A stretch of 64,000 nucleotides of DNA from JAFAXA01 sp963777325 (GTDB lineage: Bacteria; Pseudomonadota; Alphaproteobacteria; Acetobacterales; Acetobacteraceae): the NCBI GenBank assembly GCA_963777325.1, contig CAVZQE010000018.1, positions 620,001 to 684,000 of the forward strand, read 5' to 3'. The translations under genes and the position numbers were made by a program. A model generated the notes under the pieces. It ran no database searches. It was not told the origin of the DNA and worked only from the letters and a program-made list of their open reading frames with translations. Below are positions 33,935 to 42,356 of this stretch, in pieces (the first letter of the stretch is position 1; every line of letters begins with the position of its first letter).

Positions 33935-34542
33935 TCGGCTCGTCCTGGACGCACCGCATGGCACGGCCGCTGGTCCGGCCGCTGCTCGGAACGCGGGTGC
34001 GGCCGAACCATCTGACGACCTTGCGTCTGCTGACCGGCCTGCTCGCCTGCGCGGGCTTCGCGATCGGCGCAGGGCCGGCGCTGGGGTGGGGGGGCGCGGC
34101 TTGGGTGCTGTCCGCCTTCCTCGACCGCATGGACGGCGAGCTGGCCCGGATGGGCAAGCTGATGAGTCCGGGCGGCCATCTCTACGACTATCACGTGGAC
34201 AATGCCGTCAACGCCCTGTTCTTCGTCGCGATCGGCATCGGGCTGCGTCATTCCTGGCTCGGAACTTGGGCGATCCCGCTCGGGCTGCTGAGCGGGGCGT
34301 CCCTGTTTCTCTGCAATGCGTTCTCGGAGTGGCTGGAGCGGCGCAGCCCGCCGGACACCCGCGCCTATTCCGGAAGGTGGGGCTTCGACCCGGACGACGC
34401 GCTGTACCTGATGGGGCCGATCGCCTGGCTCGGGTGGTTCGCCCCTATCCTCGTGGCCTCCTCTCTCGCCATTCCGGTGGTGACGGCGATCACCGGCGCC
34501 CGCCTGCTCAGGCTCAGGCGGCGCGAGCCGGTAGGCGCGTGA
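33931..34542 (+). CDS. CDP-alcohol phosphatidyltransferase, candidate AEP-lipid headgroup transferase
   Basis: This 203-residue membrane enzyme of the CDP-alcohol phosphatidyltransferase family joins a CDP- or CMP-activated group to an alcohol. The full D-x2-D-G-x2-A-R-x8-G-x3-D-x3-D motif is present: Asp65, Asp68, Gly69, Ala72, Arg73, Gly82, Asp86 and Asp90. Five or six hydrophobic segments surround it. Within this locus the natural donor would be CMP-AEP and the acceptor diacylglycerol or another lipid alcohol, giving a phosphonolipid. The classical phosphatidylserine or glycerol-phosphate synthases are the alternative. It overlaps both neighbours by four bases. Confidence 0.86.
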   Translation: MIGSSWTHRMARPLVRPLLGTRVRPNHLTTLRLLTGLLACAGFAIGAGPALGWGGAAWVLSAFLDRMDGELARMGKLMSPGGHLYDYHVDNAVNALFFVAIGIGLRHSWLGTWAIPLGLLSGASLFLCNAFSEWLERRSPPDTRAYSGRWGFDPDDALYLMGPIAWLGWFAPILVASSLAIPVVTAITGARLLRLRRREPVGA

Positions 34543-37184
34543 GTCCGGCGGCGTTCAGCCTCTCCAGGCAGGTCGCCGCCTGCGTGCGCCGCCGCTGGCT
34601 GGTGCTGGCGGCGGGGCTCTTGCTCGCGCTCGGCAGCGTGTGGGTGGTCCGGACGCAGTTGGGCGTCACCACCGACACCGGCGGCCTGTTCGCGGCCAGC
34701 CTGCCCTGGAAGCGCCATGGGCTCGAGATCCAGAAGGCCTTTCCCCAGAACGAGGAACTGCTGGTCGCGGTCATCGACGCGAAGATCCCGGAGGAGGCGG
34801 AGGCGACCGCGCGCGACCTCACGAGGGCGCTCGCGGCGGACAAGGGGCATTTCTCGTCGGTCGCCGACCCCGAAGCCTCGCCTTATCTGGAGCGCAACGC
34901 CTTCCTGTTCCTTCCGGCCGGCAAGCTCCAGGACGTGCTCGACCGCACGGTCGACGCCCAGCCCTTCCTTGGCCAGTTGACCGCCGACCCGAGCCTCGGC
35001 GGCCTCGCCTCCGCGCTCGGCCTGATCGGGGAGGGCGTCGCGGCGGGGCAGGCCGATCTCGCGCCGTTCCTGCCGGCGCTGCGCGGCTTCCATACGGGGC
35101 TCGCCGCAGCCGCCGCCGGCAAACGGGAGCCGCTGTCCTGGGAACGCCTGCTCGCGGGGCCGGTCGCCGATCTCGCCGGGCGGTTTCACTTCGTGCTGGC
35201 CAAGCCGAAGCTCGATTTCGGAACGCTGGAGCCGGGCGCGGCGGCGAGCGAGGCGCTTCGCGAGGCCGCGAGCCAGCTCGAATTCGTGCGCGACGGCGAG
35301 GCCCGGGTCCGGCTCACCGGCCCGGTCGCGCTGGACGACGAGGAGTTCTCGACCGTCGCCGAGGGGGCGGTCGCGGGCCTGATCGGCAGCGCGGTGCTGG
35401 TCACGCTGTGGCTGTTCCTCGCGGTGCGGTCCTGGCGGGTGATCGTGCCGATCCTGCTGACGCTCGTGCTCGGACTGCTGCTGACCGGAGCCTTCGCGGC
35501 GCTCTCGGTCGGCACGCTCAACCTCGTCTCGGTCGCGTTCGCGATCCTGTTCATCGGCCTCGCCGTCGATTTCGCGATCCAGTTCAGCGTCCGCTTCCGC
35601 GAATCGCAGCTCGATGCGCCGGATCTTGCGGCGGCGCTGTCGGCCACGGGACGGAGGGCCGGGCTGCCGATCCTGGTCGCGGCGCTGGCGACGGCGGCGG
35701 GCTTCCTCGCCTTCACGCCAACCGCGTTCATCGGCGTCGCGCAGCTCGGCCTGATCGCCGGAATCGGCATGCTGATCGCGTTCGTCTGCACGCTGACCTT
35801 TCTCCCGGCCGCGATCGCCGCGTTCCGGCCATCGGAGGGCGAGGCGGAGGCGGGCCTCGGCGTGCTGCGGCCGCTGGATGGGGTGGTCGCGCGGCTACGC
35901 TGGCCGCTGCTCGGCTTGTTCGGCGCGCTCGCCGTGCTCGGCGCCGTGCTGCTGCCCAGGCTGCAATTCGACGGCAACCCCTTGCACACGAAGAACCCGA
36001 ACACGGAAGCGATGCGGGCGCTCGCCGACCTGTCGGAAAACCCCGCCACTAGTCCGAACACGATGGAGACGCTGGCGCCTGATCACGAAGCGGCCGCGCG
36101 CCTCGCGGAGCGGCTCGCCAAGCTTCCGGACGTGGACAGCGTATTGTGGCTGCAAAGCTTCGTGCCCGACGACCAGGACAAGAAGCTGCCGCTGATCGAG
36201 GACGTCGCCGGCATTCTCGCCGTCACCCTGGCGCCGCCGCCGGCCACGCCGCCGGTCACGCCGGCACGGCTGCGGAGCGCGATCGAGTCGGCGCTGGGCA
36301 AGCTCGACGGCGCGCTGCCGCATGTGCCGCCGGACCATCCGCTCGCCCTGATCGCCGCCGACCTGAAGCGGCTCGCCGCGGCCCCGGACGCGACGCTGCT
36401 TGCCGCGAACGCCGCCATGACCCGCTTCCTGCCCGGGCAACTCGACCGGCTCCGCGCGGCCCTGAGTGCGACCAAGGTGACCGATGCCGACGTGCCGCCC
36501 CAAATCAGGCGCGACTGGATTGCGCCGGACGGCCGCTACCACCTGCAGATCGTCCCCAAGGCGACGGTGCAGGGGAGCGAGGCCCTGAGCGCGTTCGTCT
36601 CCGAAGTGCAGACCGTCGCCCCGGATGCGGCCGGGTCGGCGGTGACGATCGTGCGCAGCGCCGAGACCATCGTGTCCGCCTTCCGCATCGCCGCCCTGAG
36701 CGCGCTCGCCGCGATCACGGTGATCCTGGTCCTGGTGCTGCGGCGGGTTCTGGACGTGGCGCTGGTACTGACTCCGCTTCTGCTGTCGTCGCTGCTGACC
36801 GTTCTGGTCGCCGTGCTGCTGCCGCTGCCGCTGAACTTCGCCAACATCATCGCGCTGCCGCTGCTGCTCGGCGTCGGCGTGTCGTTCAACATCTACTTCG
36901 TGATGAACTGGCGCGCGGGTCTTCGGCATCCGCTCGGGTCGGCGACCGCGCGCGCCGTCGTGTTTTCGGCGCTGACCACCGCGACCGCGTTCGGATCGCT
37001 TGCCCTGTCGCACCATCCCGGCACCGCGAGCATGGGAGAGCTGCTGATGCTGAGCCTCGGCTGCACCGTGGTTGTGACCATGCTGTTCCTGCCGGCGTTG
37101 CTCGCGGTGCTGCCCTCACCGGGCGGGCGCGCGGAACTGGCCGATGCCGCTAAAAGCGTCGGGAACCAAGTCCGGCCGGGCTAG
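34539..37184 (+). CDS. HpnN-like RND/MMPL lipid exporter
   Basis: This 881-residue RND-superfamily protein is of the hopanoid-exporter (HpnN) type and moves lipids toward the outer membrane. It has an N-terminal helix (WLVLAAGLLLALGSVWVV) and a periplasmic domain with TDTGGLFAASLPWKRH. A sterol-sensing-like core has GTLNLVSVAFAILFIGLAVDFAIQF, where the Asp is the usual proton-relay site. A second periplasmic domain and a final helical bundle (LPLNFANIIALPLLLGVGV) follow. The GTG overlaps the transferase stop (GTGA). No squalene-hopene genes are present, so the cargo here is more likely the locus's own lipid. Confidence 0.87.
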   Translation: MSPAAFSLSRQVAACVRRRWLVLAAGLLLALGSVWVVRTQLGVTTDTGGLFAASLPWKRHGLEIQKAFPQNEELLVAVIDAKIPEEAEATARDLTRALAADKGHFSSVADPEASPYLERNAFLFLPAGKLQDVLDRTVDAQPFLGQLTADPSLGGLASALGLIGEGVAAGQADLAPFLPALRGFHTGLAAAAAGKREPLSWERLLAGPVADLAGRFHFVLAKPKLDFGTLEPGAAASEALREAASQLEFVRDGEARVRLTGPVALDDEEFSTVAEGAVAGLIGSAVLVTLWLFLAVRSWRVIVPILLTLVLGLLLTGAFAALSVGTLNLVSVAFAILFIGLAVDFAIQFSVRFRESQLDAPDLAAALSATGRRAGLPILVAALATAAGFLAFTPTAFIGVAQLGLIAGIGMLIAFVCTLTFLPAAIAAFRPSEGEAEAGLGVLRPLDGVVARLRWPLLGLFGALAVLGAVLLPRLQFDGNPLHTKNPNTEAMRALADLSENPATSPNTMETLAPDHEAAARLAERLAKLPDVDSVLWLQSFVPDDQDKKLPLIEDVAGILAVTLAPPPATPPVTPARLRSAIESALGKLDGALPHVPPDHPLALIAADLKRLAAAPDATLLAANAAMTRFLPGQLDRLRAALSATKVTDADVPPQIRRDWIAPDGRYHLQIVPKATVQGSEALSAFVSEVQTVAPDAAGSAVTIVRSAETIVSAFRIAALSALAAITVILVLVLRRVLDVALVLTPLLLSSLLTVLVAVLLPLPLNFANIIALPLLLGVGVSFNIYFVMNWRAGLRHPLGSATARAVVFSALTTATAFGSLALSHHPGTASMGELLMLSLGCTVVVTMLFLPALLAVLPSPGGRAELADAAKSVGNQVRPG

Positions 37185-37240
37185 GTTTTATTGGACGGGC
37201 AGCGCGCCCAGGGCAGGGCGGTGTACGCGAGGAGAGACCC

Positions 37241-38329
37241 ATGCCGGACGTCCCCGAGATTGCGCTTCAGGAGCGGCCGGCCCAGGATCTGCGGCGGGTC
37301 GGGGTCGATCCGGATCACTGGTATCCGCTCGCCTGGTCCTCCGAACTGAAGGCCCGGAAAACCTACGCCGCGCGATTTGCGGGCGAGCCCGTGGTGCTGG
37401 TGCGTCCGAAGGACGGCGACGTGTTCGCGCTCGAGGATCGCTGCGCCCATCGGCAGGTGCCGCTGTCCAAGGGCGTGGTCGAGGGCTGCGCCGTGCGTTG
37501 CTGCTATCACGGCTGGACCTATGACGCGGCGGGGCGGTGCATCGACGTGCCGTATCTCGACAAGGGCAAGCTGCCGAACGGCGTGCGTTCCTATCCCTGC
37601 CGGGAACGGGACGGATTGATCTTCATCTGGCCGGGAGATCCGTCCGCCGCTTCCGCATTGCCGCCGCTCGGCTCGGTCGCCGATCCCGCGTTCAAGACGC
37701 GGCGCTTCGGCCAGACGGTCGCCTGCCACTACAGCTTCATGCACGAGAACCTGATGGACATGAACCATCAGTTCCTGCACCGGCGGCAGATGGGGCAGAT
37801 GAAGCCGCGCTATCTCGGCCGGCGATCGGGGCCGGACTGGCTGGAGTGCGACTACACCTTCGCCCGCACGAGCGGCAAACAGCCCTGGGGCGAAGCGGCG
37901 ATCCTGGGCAAGCGGCGCGGCGCGTCGAACAAGCAGCACGATCTGATGACGATCCGCACCCAGTACCCCTATCAGACGCTGAGGATCTGGACGAGCGGCG
38001 ACGATCCGGTGATGGATCTCTGGATCGCCTACGTTCCGGTCGACGCCGGGCAGCGCAGCAACCGCACCTTCGGCCTGCTCTCGGTGCGGCGGCCGAAGAT
38101 ACCGGGCCTGCTGGAGATGGGCTGGCCGCTGCTCGTGTGGTTCACGGAACGGATCTTCGCGGAGGATCGCGCCATCGTGGAGATGGAGCAGGCCGCGCAC
38201 GATGAGCAGGGCGCGGATTGGAACCATGAAGTCTTTCCGGTCATCCGCGACTTGCGGGCGCTGCTCGCCGCCTGCGGACGGCCGCTTCAGGAGGCGCGGG
38301 CGGAGCCGGCTCCGTTACGGCCGGGATAA
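37241..38329 (+). CDS. Rieske non-heme iron oxygenase, alpha-subunit type
   Basis: This 362-residue Rieske oxygenase would hydroxylate or demethylate a substrate using electrons from an unidentified reductase. The [2Fe-2S] ligands are Cys68, His70, Cys87 and His90 (CAH...CCYH). The mononuclear iron site is the ENLMDMNHQFLHR block, whose two His are ligands and whose Asp bridges to the cluster. The C-terminal acidic ligand is not obvious. GAGGAG precedes the ATG. It follows the HpnN-like gene by 56 bases and probably ends this operon. The nearest known classes are vanillate-type and sterol-type oxygenases. A lipid substrate is inferred from position. Confidence 0.85.
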   Translation: MPDVPEIALQERPAQDLRRVGVDPDHWYPLAWSSELKARKTYAARFAGEPVVLVRPKDGDVFALEDRCAHRQVPLSKGVVEGCAVRCCYHGWTYDAAGRCIDVPYLDKGKLPNGVRSYPCRERDGLIFIWPGDPSAASALPPLGSVADPAFKTRRFGQTVACHYSFMHENLMDMNHQFLHRRQMGQMKPRYLGRRSGPDWLECDYTFARTSGKQPWGEAAILGKRRGASNKQHDLMTIRTQYPYQTLRIWTSGDDPVMDLWIAYVPVDAGQRSNRTFGLLSVRRPKIPGLLEMGWPLLVWFTERIFAEDRAIVEMEQAAHDEQGADWNHEVFPVIRDLRALLAACGRPLQEARAEPAPLRPG

Positions 38330-38352
38330 AGCGACGGGCTTTGCTTCCGGGA

Positions 38353-39093
38353 TCAGAGCAGTTTGCGCATGTCGCGCGCGGTCACAGCAACCTCGGTGCG
38401 ATTGCGCACATTGAATTTGCGGATGATGCTGTGGACATGCACCTTCACGGTGCTCTGCGACAGGCCCAGCCGGTAGGCAATGATCTTGTTGGCCATGCCC
38501 TGCATGAGCAGCTCGAGCACCTTCGTCTCGCGCGGTGTCAATTTCGGCGCGAGCGAGGTCGCGATGCAGGCCGCATCAGGCCGATCCTCGTTAATGATCG
38601 GTTGCGCTTGCGGCGCCGCCGGGGAGTAGCTGCCGCCGACGAAAATCAGCCGCAGCGCTGCCTTGGCGATCTCCAGCGTGCTCGAGGTCGGGATGTGACC
38701 CTGCAACGAGAGCCGGGCCAGGAGCTCATGGCTCCGCGCAGCCTTGTCGGCCTCGAGGACGGCGACGATCGGCACGTCCGGCCGTTGCCCGCGCAACCAT
38801 TCGACCTGCTGCTCTAGCCACGCCTCCCCCGGCGTGCCGGCGCCGACGCTCAGGATGACGGCGTTGCAACGGGTCAGGTCGGGCCTGGGCAGCAAGCCTG
38901 TATCGGCAACACCGGCGACCTCGAACTCATCCCCTAGCTGGCGGAGCCAGGAGGTCAGGCAGCCACGTGAAAACTCGCGCGGATCGACGACGATGACGAG
39001 CTTGGTTGCGGCGACGCTTGCCTCCAGCTGCCCCGATCCGACATAGGCCGCCGGCACGGAAATCGCGGCTTTTGCGCGCGCTAGGTCGGTCAT
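38353..39093 (-). CDS. LuxR/NarL-type regulator with degenerate receiver
   Basis: This 246-residue regulator sits at the edge of the exopolysaccharide locus and probably controls it. The C-terminal GerE helix-turn-helix is intact (KLTPRETKVLELLMQGMANKIIAYRLGLSQSTVKVHVHSI, quoted in part). The N-terminal half is receiver-like (LVIVVDPREFSRGCLTSWLRQL), but the strand that should end in the phospho-acceptor Asp reads CNAVILSVG, with Ser where Asp is expected. It is therefore likely not controlled by normal phosphorylation. It is transcribed away from the 650-base gap before the polysaccharide genes. Confidence 0.85.
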   Translation of the reverse strand: MTDLARAKAAISVPAAYVGSGQLEASVAATKLVIVVDPREFSRGCLTSWLRQLGDEFEVAGVADTGLLPRPDLTRCNAVILSVGAGTPGEAWLEQQVEWLRGQRPDVPIVAVLEADKAARSHELLARLSLQGHIPTSSTLEIAKAALRLIFVGGSYSPAAPQAQPIINEDRPDAACIATSLAPKLTPRETKVLELLMQGMANKIIAYRLGLSQSTVKVHVHSIIRKFNVRNRTEVAVTARDMRKLL

Positions 39094-39510
39094 GTTGGCA
39101 CCCTCACTCAGCCTGATGTCGTCTTTCGAGCAACAGGAAAGGCACTCCTCGCCGACCGCGAATGCCCGTGGCTGGCAGGCCGTAGGGGTCGTCGCGAATA
39201 GGCAAGCCTCTCATTTTACGTTGGTTCAGGGCGGCAATGACCCATTAATTCTCGTTTCGACACGTAATAAGATTGCCATGTCTCGTTACGCTGGTCGAGC
39301 ACTCAGGAGTTGTAGGCACTCTCGTCCAGCGAGCAGTTCCGGTGGCGGGCTACCGGAGGACGGGTGCGGCCCCGCCTTTCGCCGGAACCCCGTAGCGATG
39401 GAGGGCCGGGCTGCCCGGAGTGTGTTCCGGTGCTGGAGGAACAGATGCGACCCAGGGTTTCGTGCCGCTCGTCGGGCAAGCGCAACGATGCCGCTGAGAC
39501 GAAGCATGCG

Positions 39511-39524
39511 GTTACCGCGGTAAC
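39511..39524. promoter_or_regulatory. Perfect 14-bp palindrome
   Basis: GTTACCGCGGTAAC is a perfect even palindrome in the non-coding gap upstream of the LuxR-type gene. LuxR/NarL-type proteins bind such dyads, so it is a candidate operator. Its distance from the regulator start (about 420 bases) makes an autoregulatory role less certain. Confidence 0.35.
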
Positions 39525-39695
39525 TCCCGGCGCCGACAGTCTTGTTCGACGGATCGCCGGCCCGGTTGGCAGGGGCTCGCGGCGCCCTGTTCCACCTGTG
39601 GTCCCGATCCGGAGTATGTCGTCCGAGAGACCGAGTTCCGGCCAGCTTCTGCTATGCTTCTACTCCGAAGGGAGGGGTTGTCCCGGCCAAGCGAT

Positions 39696-39716
39696 CTAGT
39701 GCAAAAATGTCACTAG
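39696..39716. repeat. Inverted repeat near the polysaccharide operon 3' end
   Basis: CTAGTG and CACTAG, separated by nine AT-rich bases, lie 32 bases beyond the stop of the minus-strand propeller gene. It could fold as a weak hairpin, but there is no clean T-run after it on the minus strand, so it is not a standard terminator. An operator is equally possible. Confidence 0.3.
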
Positions 39717-39747
39717 GACGTTTCATTTCAAAAAAATCTTTTGCTCG

Positions 39748-41010
39748 TCACTGAAAACGCGGTGGCCAGCGGACGCGCGCGACGTAGTCGGCGACCGGGG
39801 CTCCGGGGGCGCCCCAATTGCTCGACCAGATCACCTGCGTGCCGTCGGGCGATGGCGAGGCGTGGGCCTCGCTCCAGTAGTCGTGGGCTGCCTGGCGGGT
39901 GTGCACGATGCGCCTGATCTCGCCACTGCCGTCGATGCGCAGCGCCACCACCTCCCGATAGAACGGCGCCCAGCCCGGGTGGGCGGCGATTTCGGCTTCC
40001 GTTCCGCTATAGGTCAGGAACACCCAGCCGGGCAGCCTCGTGTTGCGCAGCGATGCGTGCGACCCCTCCCCATAGGGCGCGAGATCCGTCACCAGGCCAT
40101 CCCGGAGGCGACGCTTGATGACGTGATACCGGTCCGGATCGGACTTGCTGATGCCGACATAGACGTCGCTGCCGTCGCGGTCGATGGTCATGTCGCCGTG
40201 CGCCGGGCGGTGATTCTCGGTCCAGTGCTGCAGCTGCTCGCCCGCCTCGCTGAACACGTATGCCTGGTTGGTCTCGTCCGGCATGGTCTGGCCGCAGAGG
40301 ATGTAGCGCGCGGACGGCGAGATCGAGCAGAAGCCGTTGCGGCCCGCCAGCCTGTCCAGGCGAATGTCCGGGTATTTTCTCGATCTCGCCACGTCATAGG
40401 CAAAGGCGACCATCGCGCCGCCGCGGTCCACCGCGCGCACGACGAGCGTGCTCCCATCCCGTGACAGATTGCCCTTATAGGGGCCGAATTGCAGGTGACG
40501 GTATCCGCCGGGCTCGTAGAGGACCGTCTTGCGGCCGGCGCGCGGCTCCCAGCGGTAGATCGCGTCGCCGCCGACGCAGATCATCGCCGCCGGGTCGGTC
40601 GGGTGCCATTCGCACTCGTCCTGCGTGGGGCGAACGAACAGCGGCCGGTAGGTTCTTCCATCCAGGAAGCAAAGTCCGCCGCAGCCATTGGCGATAACGA
40701 GCAGGCTCTGATCGGCGTTCCACGCCTGGGCGCTGGAGTAGCGGTGCGTGCAGTAGGCCTTGCCGCAGGGCAGGCGATGCGCCCCGCCGCCGCCCCCGCC
40801 TGGGTCCGTGATGCGCGTGAACGGCGTCCCGAACGCCGGGTCCGTGACGGTTTGCAGATAGGCCGGTTCGGGCATCCTTGGAGTTGGGGTGAGCCGCGCG
40901 CTCGCGAGATCGCTGCGCACGAAGGGCACCGGCGCCGCGCACGCGAGTAGCGCGCCCGCGAGGGCGGACGCTTTCAGGAGGCGCCGCGTGACGGCGCGCT
41001 TTGGCCTCAT
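39748..41010 (-). CDS. Exported beta-propeller-like protein in the polysaccharide locus
   Basis: This 420-residue protein has a signal peptide (LLKASALAGALLACAAPVP). The mature part is a repeat-rich beta-propeller with WD40/TolB-like strands: FTRITDPGG, QSLLVIANGCGG, ECEWHPTDPAAMICVGG, HASPSPDGTQVIWSSNWG. Cys residues pair plausibly (CGKAYC, CGGLC). I do not recognise a named family; oligogalacturonate-lyase-like propellers are one comparison. It overlaps the Wzx start (ATGA), so it is made with the flippase and probably acts on or binds the polysaccharide in the periplasm. Confidence 0.65.
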   Translation of the reverse strand: MRPKRAVTRRLLKASALAGALLACAAPVPFVRSDLASARLTPTPRMPEPAYLQTVTDPAFGTPFTRITDPGGGGGGAHRLPCGKAYCTHRYSSAQAWNADQSLLVIANGCGGLCFLDGRTYRPLFVRPTQDECEWHPTDPAAMICVGGDAIYRWEPRAGRKTVLYEPGGYRHLQFGPYKGNLSRDGSTLVVRAVDRGGAMVAFAYDVARSRKYPDIRLDRLAGRNGFCSISPSARYILCGQTMPDETNQAYVFSEAGEQLQHWTENHRPAHGDMTIDRDGSDVYVGISKSDPDRYHVIKRRLRDGLVTDLAPYGEGSHASLRNTRLPGWVFLTYSGTEAEIAAHPGWAPFYREVVALRIDGSGEIRRIVHTRQAAHDYWSEAHASPSPDGTQVIWSSNWGAPGAPVADYVARVRWPPRFQ

Positions 41011-42356
41011 GCGGCTCGCGGCGAGAGCACCGCCAGCACGCCGGGCCGCAATCCGAACGCGCGGCGGACGAAAATCGCGGACGCCGCATTGAGGGCGAGC
41101 AGCCCGAGGGAAGCGGCGAGGGCCGCTCCGTCGAGGCCGAGCCGCGAAATGAGCGCGATGCCGAGCAGCGCGCTCGCGCCGGCGCTGGACGCGAGGATGA
41201 TTGCCGCCGCACGCTCGCGCCCGGTCATCGTCATGACGATCAACTGCGATCCGATCGCCGACGCAAGGATCTGGCCGGCCAGCAGGATGCGGGCGGCCGT
41301 GGCGCCGGCCGCGAAATCATGCCCGAACAGCGACAGGACCGGTCCGGGCAGCGCCAGCAGCGGCAGCGCGATCGCGAGCGTTCCAAGGAAGGTCCACACC
41401 GCCGTCCGCGTCATCATCGCCTGCAACGCCGCCCATTCGTTCCGGATGAAGAGGTCCGAGATGGTTGGGGCGTACAGGGAGTTCACGGCGATGCGGGGCA
41501 GCGTCGCCAGGAAGGCCACGTTGAACACGACAGCATAGACACCGGCGTCGGTCACGGCTCCGGTCCAGCCCAGCAGAATGACGCCGGTCCGGTTCATCAA
41601 CGCTTCCACCGCGCCCAGCGCGACCAGGGGCGCGGCCGTCCGCATCCAGATCCGGACGTCGAGCTGCGGCCTCGCCTCCGCGAACAGGCGTGGCGCGAGC
41701 CGCCGCCGCGCGACGCTGGCGAGGCCAAGGCCGACGATTCCGGCCAGCACCGTCGCATCCATCGCCCGCGCGGCGCCGAGATGCCAGCCGAGGCCGGGTC
41801 CGAGCGCGACCATGACGACGAGCAGCAATCCGTCCCGGATAAGCCGGTCCGGCGCCAGCGCCGTCACCACGCCGCCGAAGGCCCGCGCGGCCGAGCAGCG
41901 CACCCACAGCAGGGCGAGCACCGGCACCAGGACAAGCCCGCCGAGCAAGCTGCGCGCGAACGCCTGCGGCACCAAGCCGGATGCCAGCACGATGGCGGAA
42001 CCGGCCAGCGCCACAGCCACTCCGGTCGCCGCCACCGCACGGTCGGCGTAGTGCGTCACCCCGCGCATGAGGCCCCATTCCTGCCGCGCGCGATAGGCGG
42101 GCAGGAACCGGAGCAGCGACACGTCGAAGCCGAGCGCGCAGAAATAGGCGAGCACCGTGACCCAGGCCAGGACGGTGGCGTAGACGCCGTACGCAGCCGG
42201 TCCGACGATGCGCGCGACGGCGAGCTGGGCGCAGTACGAGACCCCGGCGCTGCCGCCATAGACGAGGAAGGCGGCCGCCGCGCCGCGGGCGACCCGGCCC
42301 GTGGGCGACGCCCCGGCCGCCGGGGACGCGCGCAGCGTCCGCAGCATCGCCGGCAT
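41007..42356 (-). CDS. Wzx-type polysaccharide flippase
   Basis: This 449-residue MOP-superfamily flippase should move lipid-linked repeat units across the inner membrane. About twelve to fourteen hydrophobic helices are visible. The N-terminal GGSAGVSYCAQLAVARIVGPAAYGVYAT and the central LGAVEALMNRTGVILLGW are typical of Wzx/RfbX. The ATG at 42356 overlaps the stop of the upstream kinase gene (ATGA), which rules out the longer frame. Its presence makes the locus Wzx/Wzy-dependent and not ABC-dependent. Confidence 0.85.
   Translation of the reverse strand: MPAMLRTLRASPAAGASPTGRVARGAAAAFLVYGGSAGVSYCAQLAVARIVGPAAYGVYATVLAWVTVLAYFCALGFDVSLLRFLPAYRARQEWGLMRGVTHYADRAVAATGVAVALAGSAIVLASGLVPQAFARSLLGGLVLVPVLALLWVRCSAARAFGGVVTALAPDRLIRDGLLLVVMVALGPGLGWHLGAARAMDATVLAGIVGLGLASVARRRLAPRLFAEARPQLDVRIWMRTAAPLVALGAVEALMNRTGVILLGWTGAVTDAGVYAVVFNVAFLATLPRIAVNSLYAPTISDLFIRNEWAALQAMMTRTAVWTFLGTLAIALPLLALPGPVLSLFGHDFAAGATAARILLAGQILASAIGSQLIVMTMTGRERAAAIILASSAGASALLGIALISRLGLDGAALAASLGLLALNAASAIFVRRAFGLRPGVLAVLSPRAA

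Larger units (their letters stand above)
39094..39747. other. Long intergenic region at the edge of the polysaccharide locus
   Basis: About 650 bases lie between the LuxR-type gene start and the end of the beta-propeller gene. No convincing coding sequence is seen; a short plus-strand frame (39092-39523) has no conserved features. The region has lower GC around 39190-39280 and 39690-39745. It contains two inverted repeats listed separately. It must carry the regulator's promoter and perhaps a terminator for the minus-strand operon. Confidence 0.5.

Noticed and set aside
39092..39523. 143-codon plus-strand frame in the intergenic gap
   Set aside because: It starts inside the LuxR-type gene's start region and has no conserved features or good ribosome-binding site.
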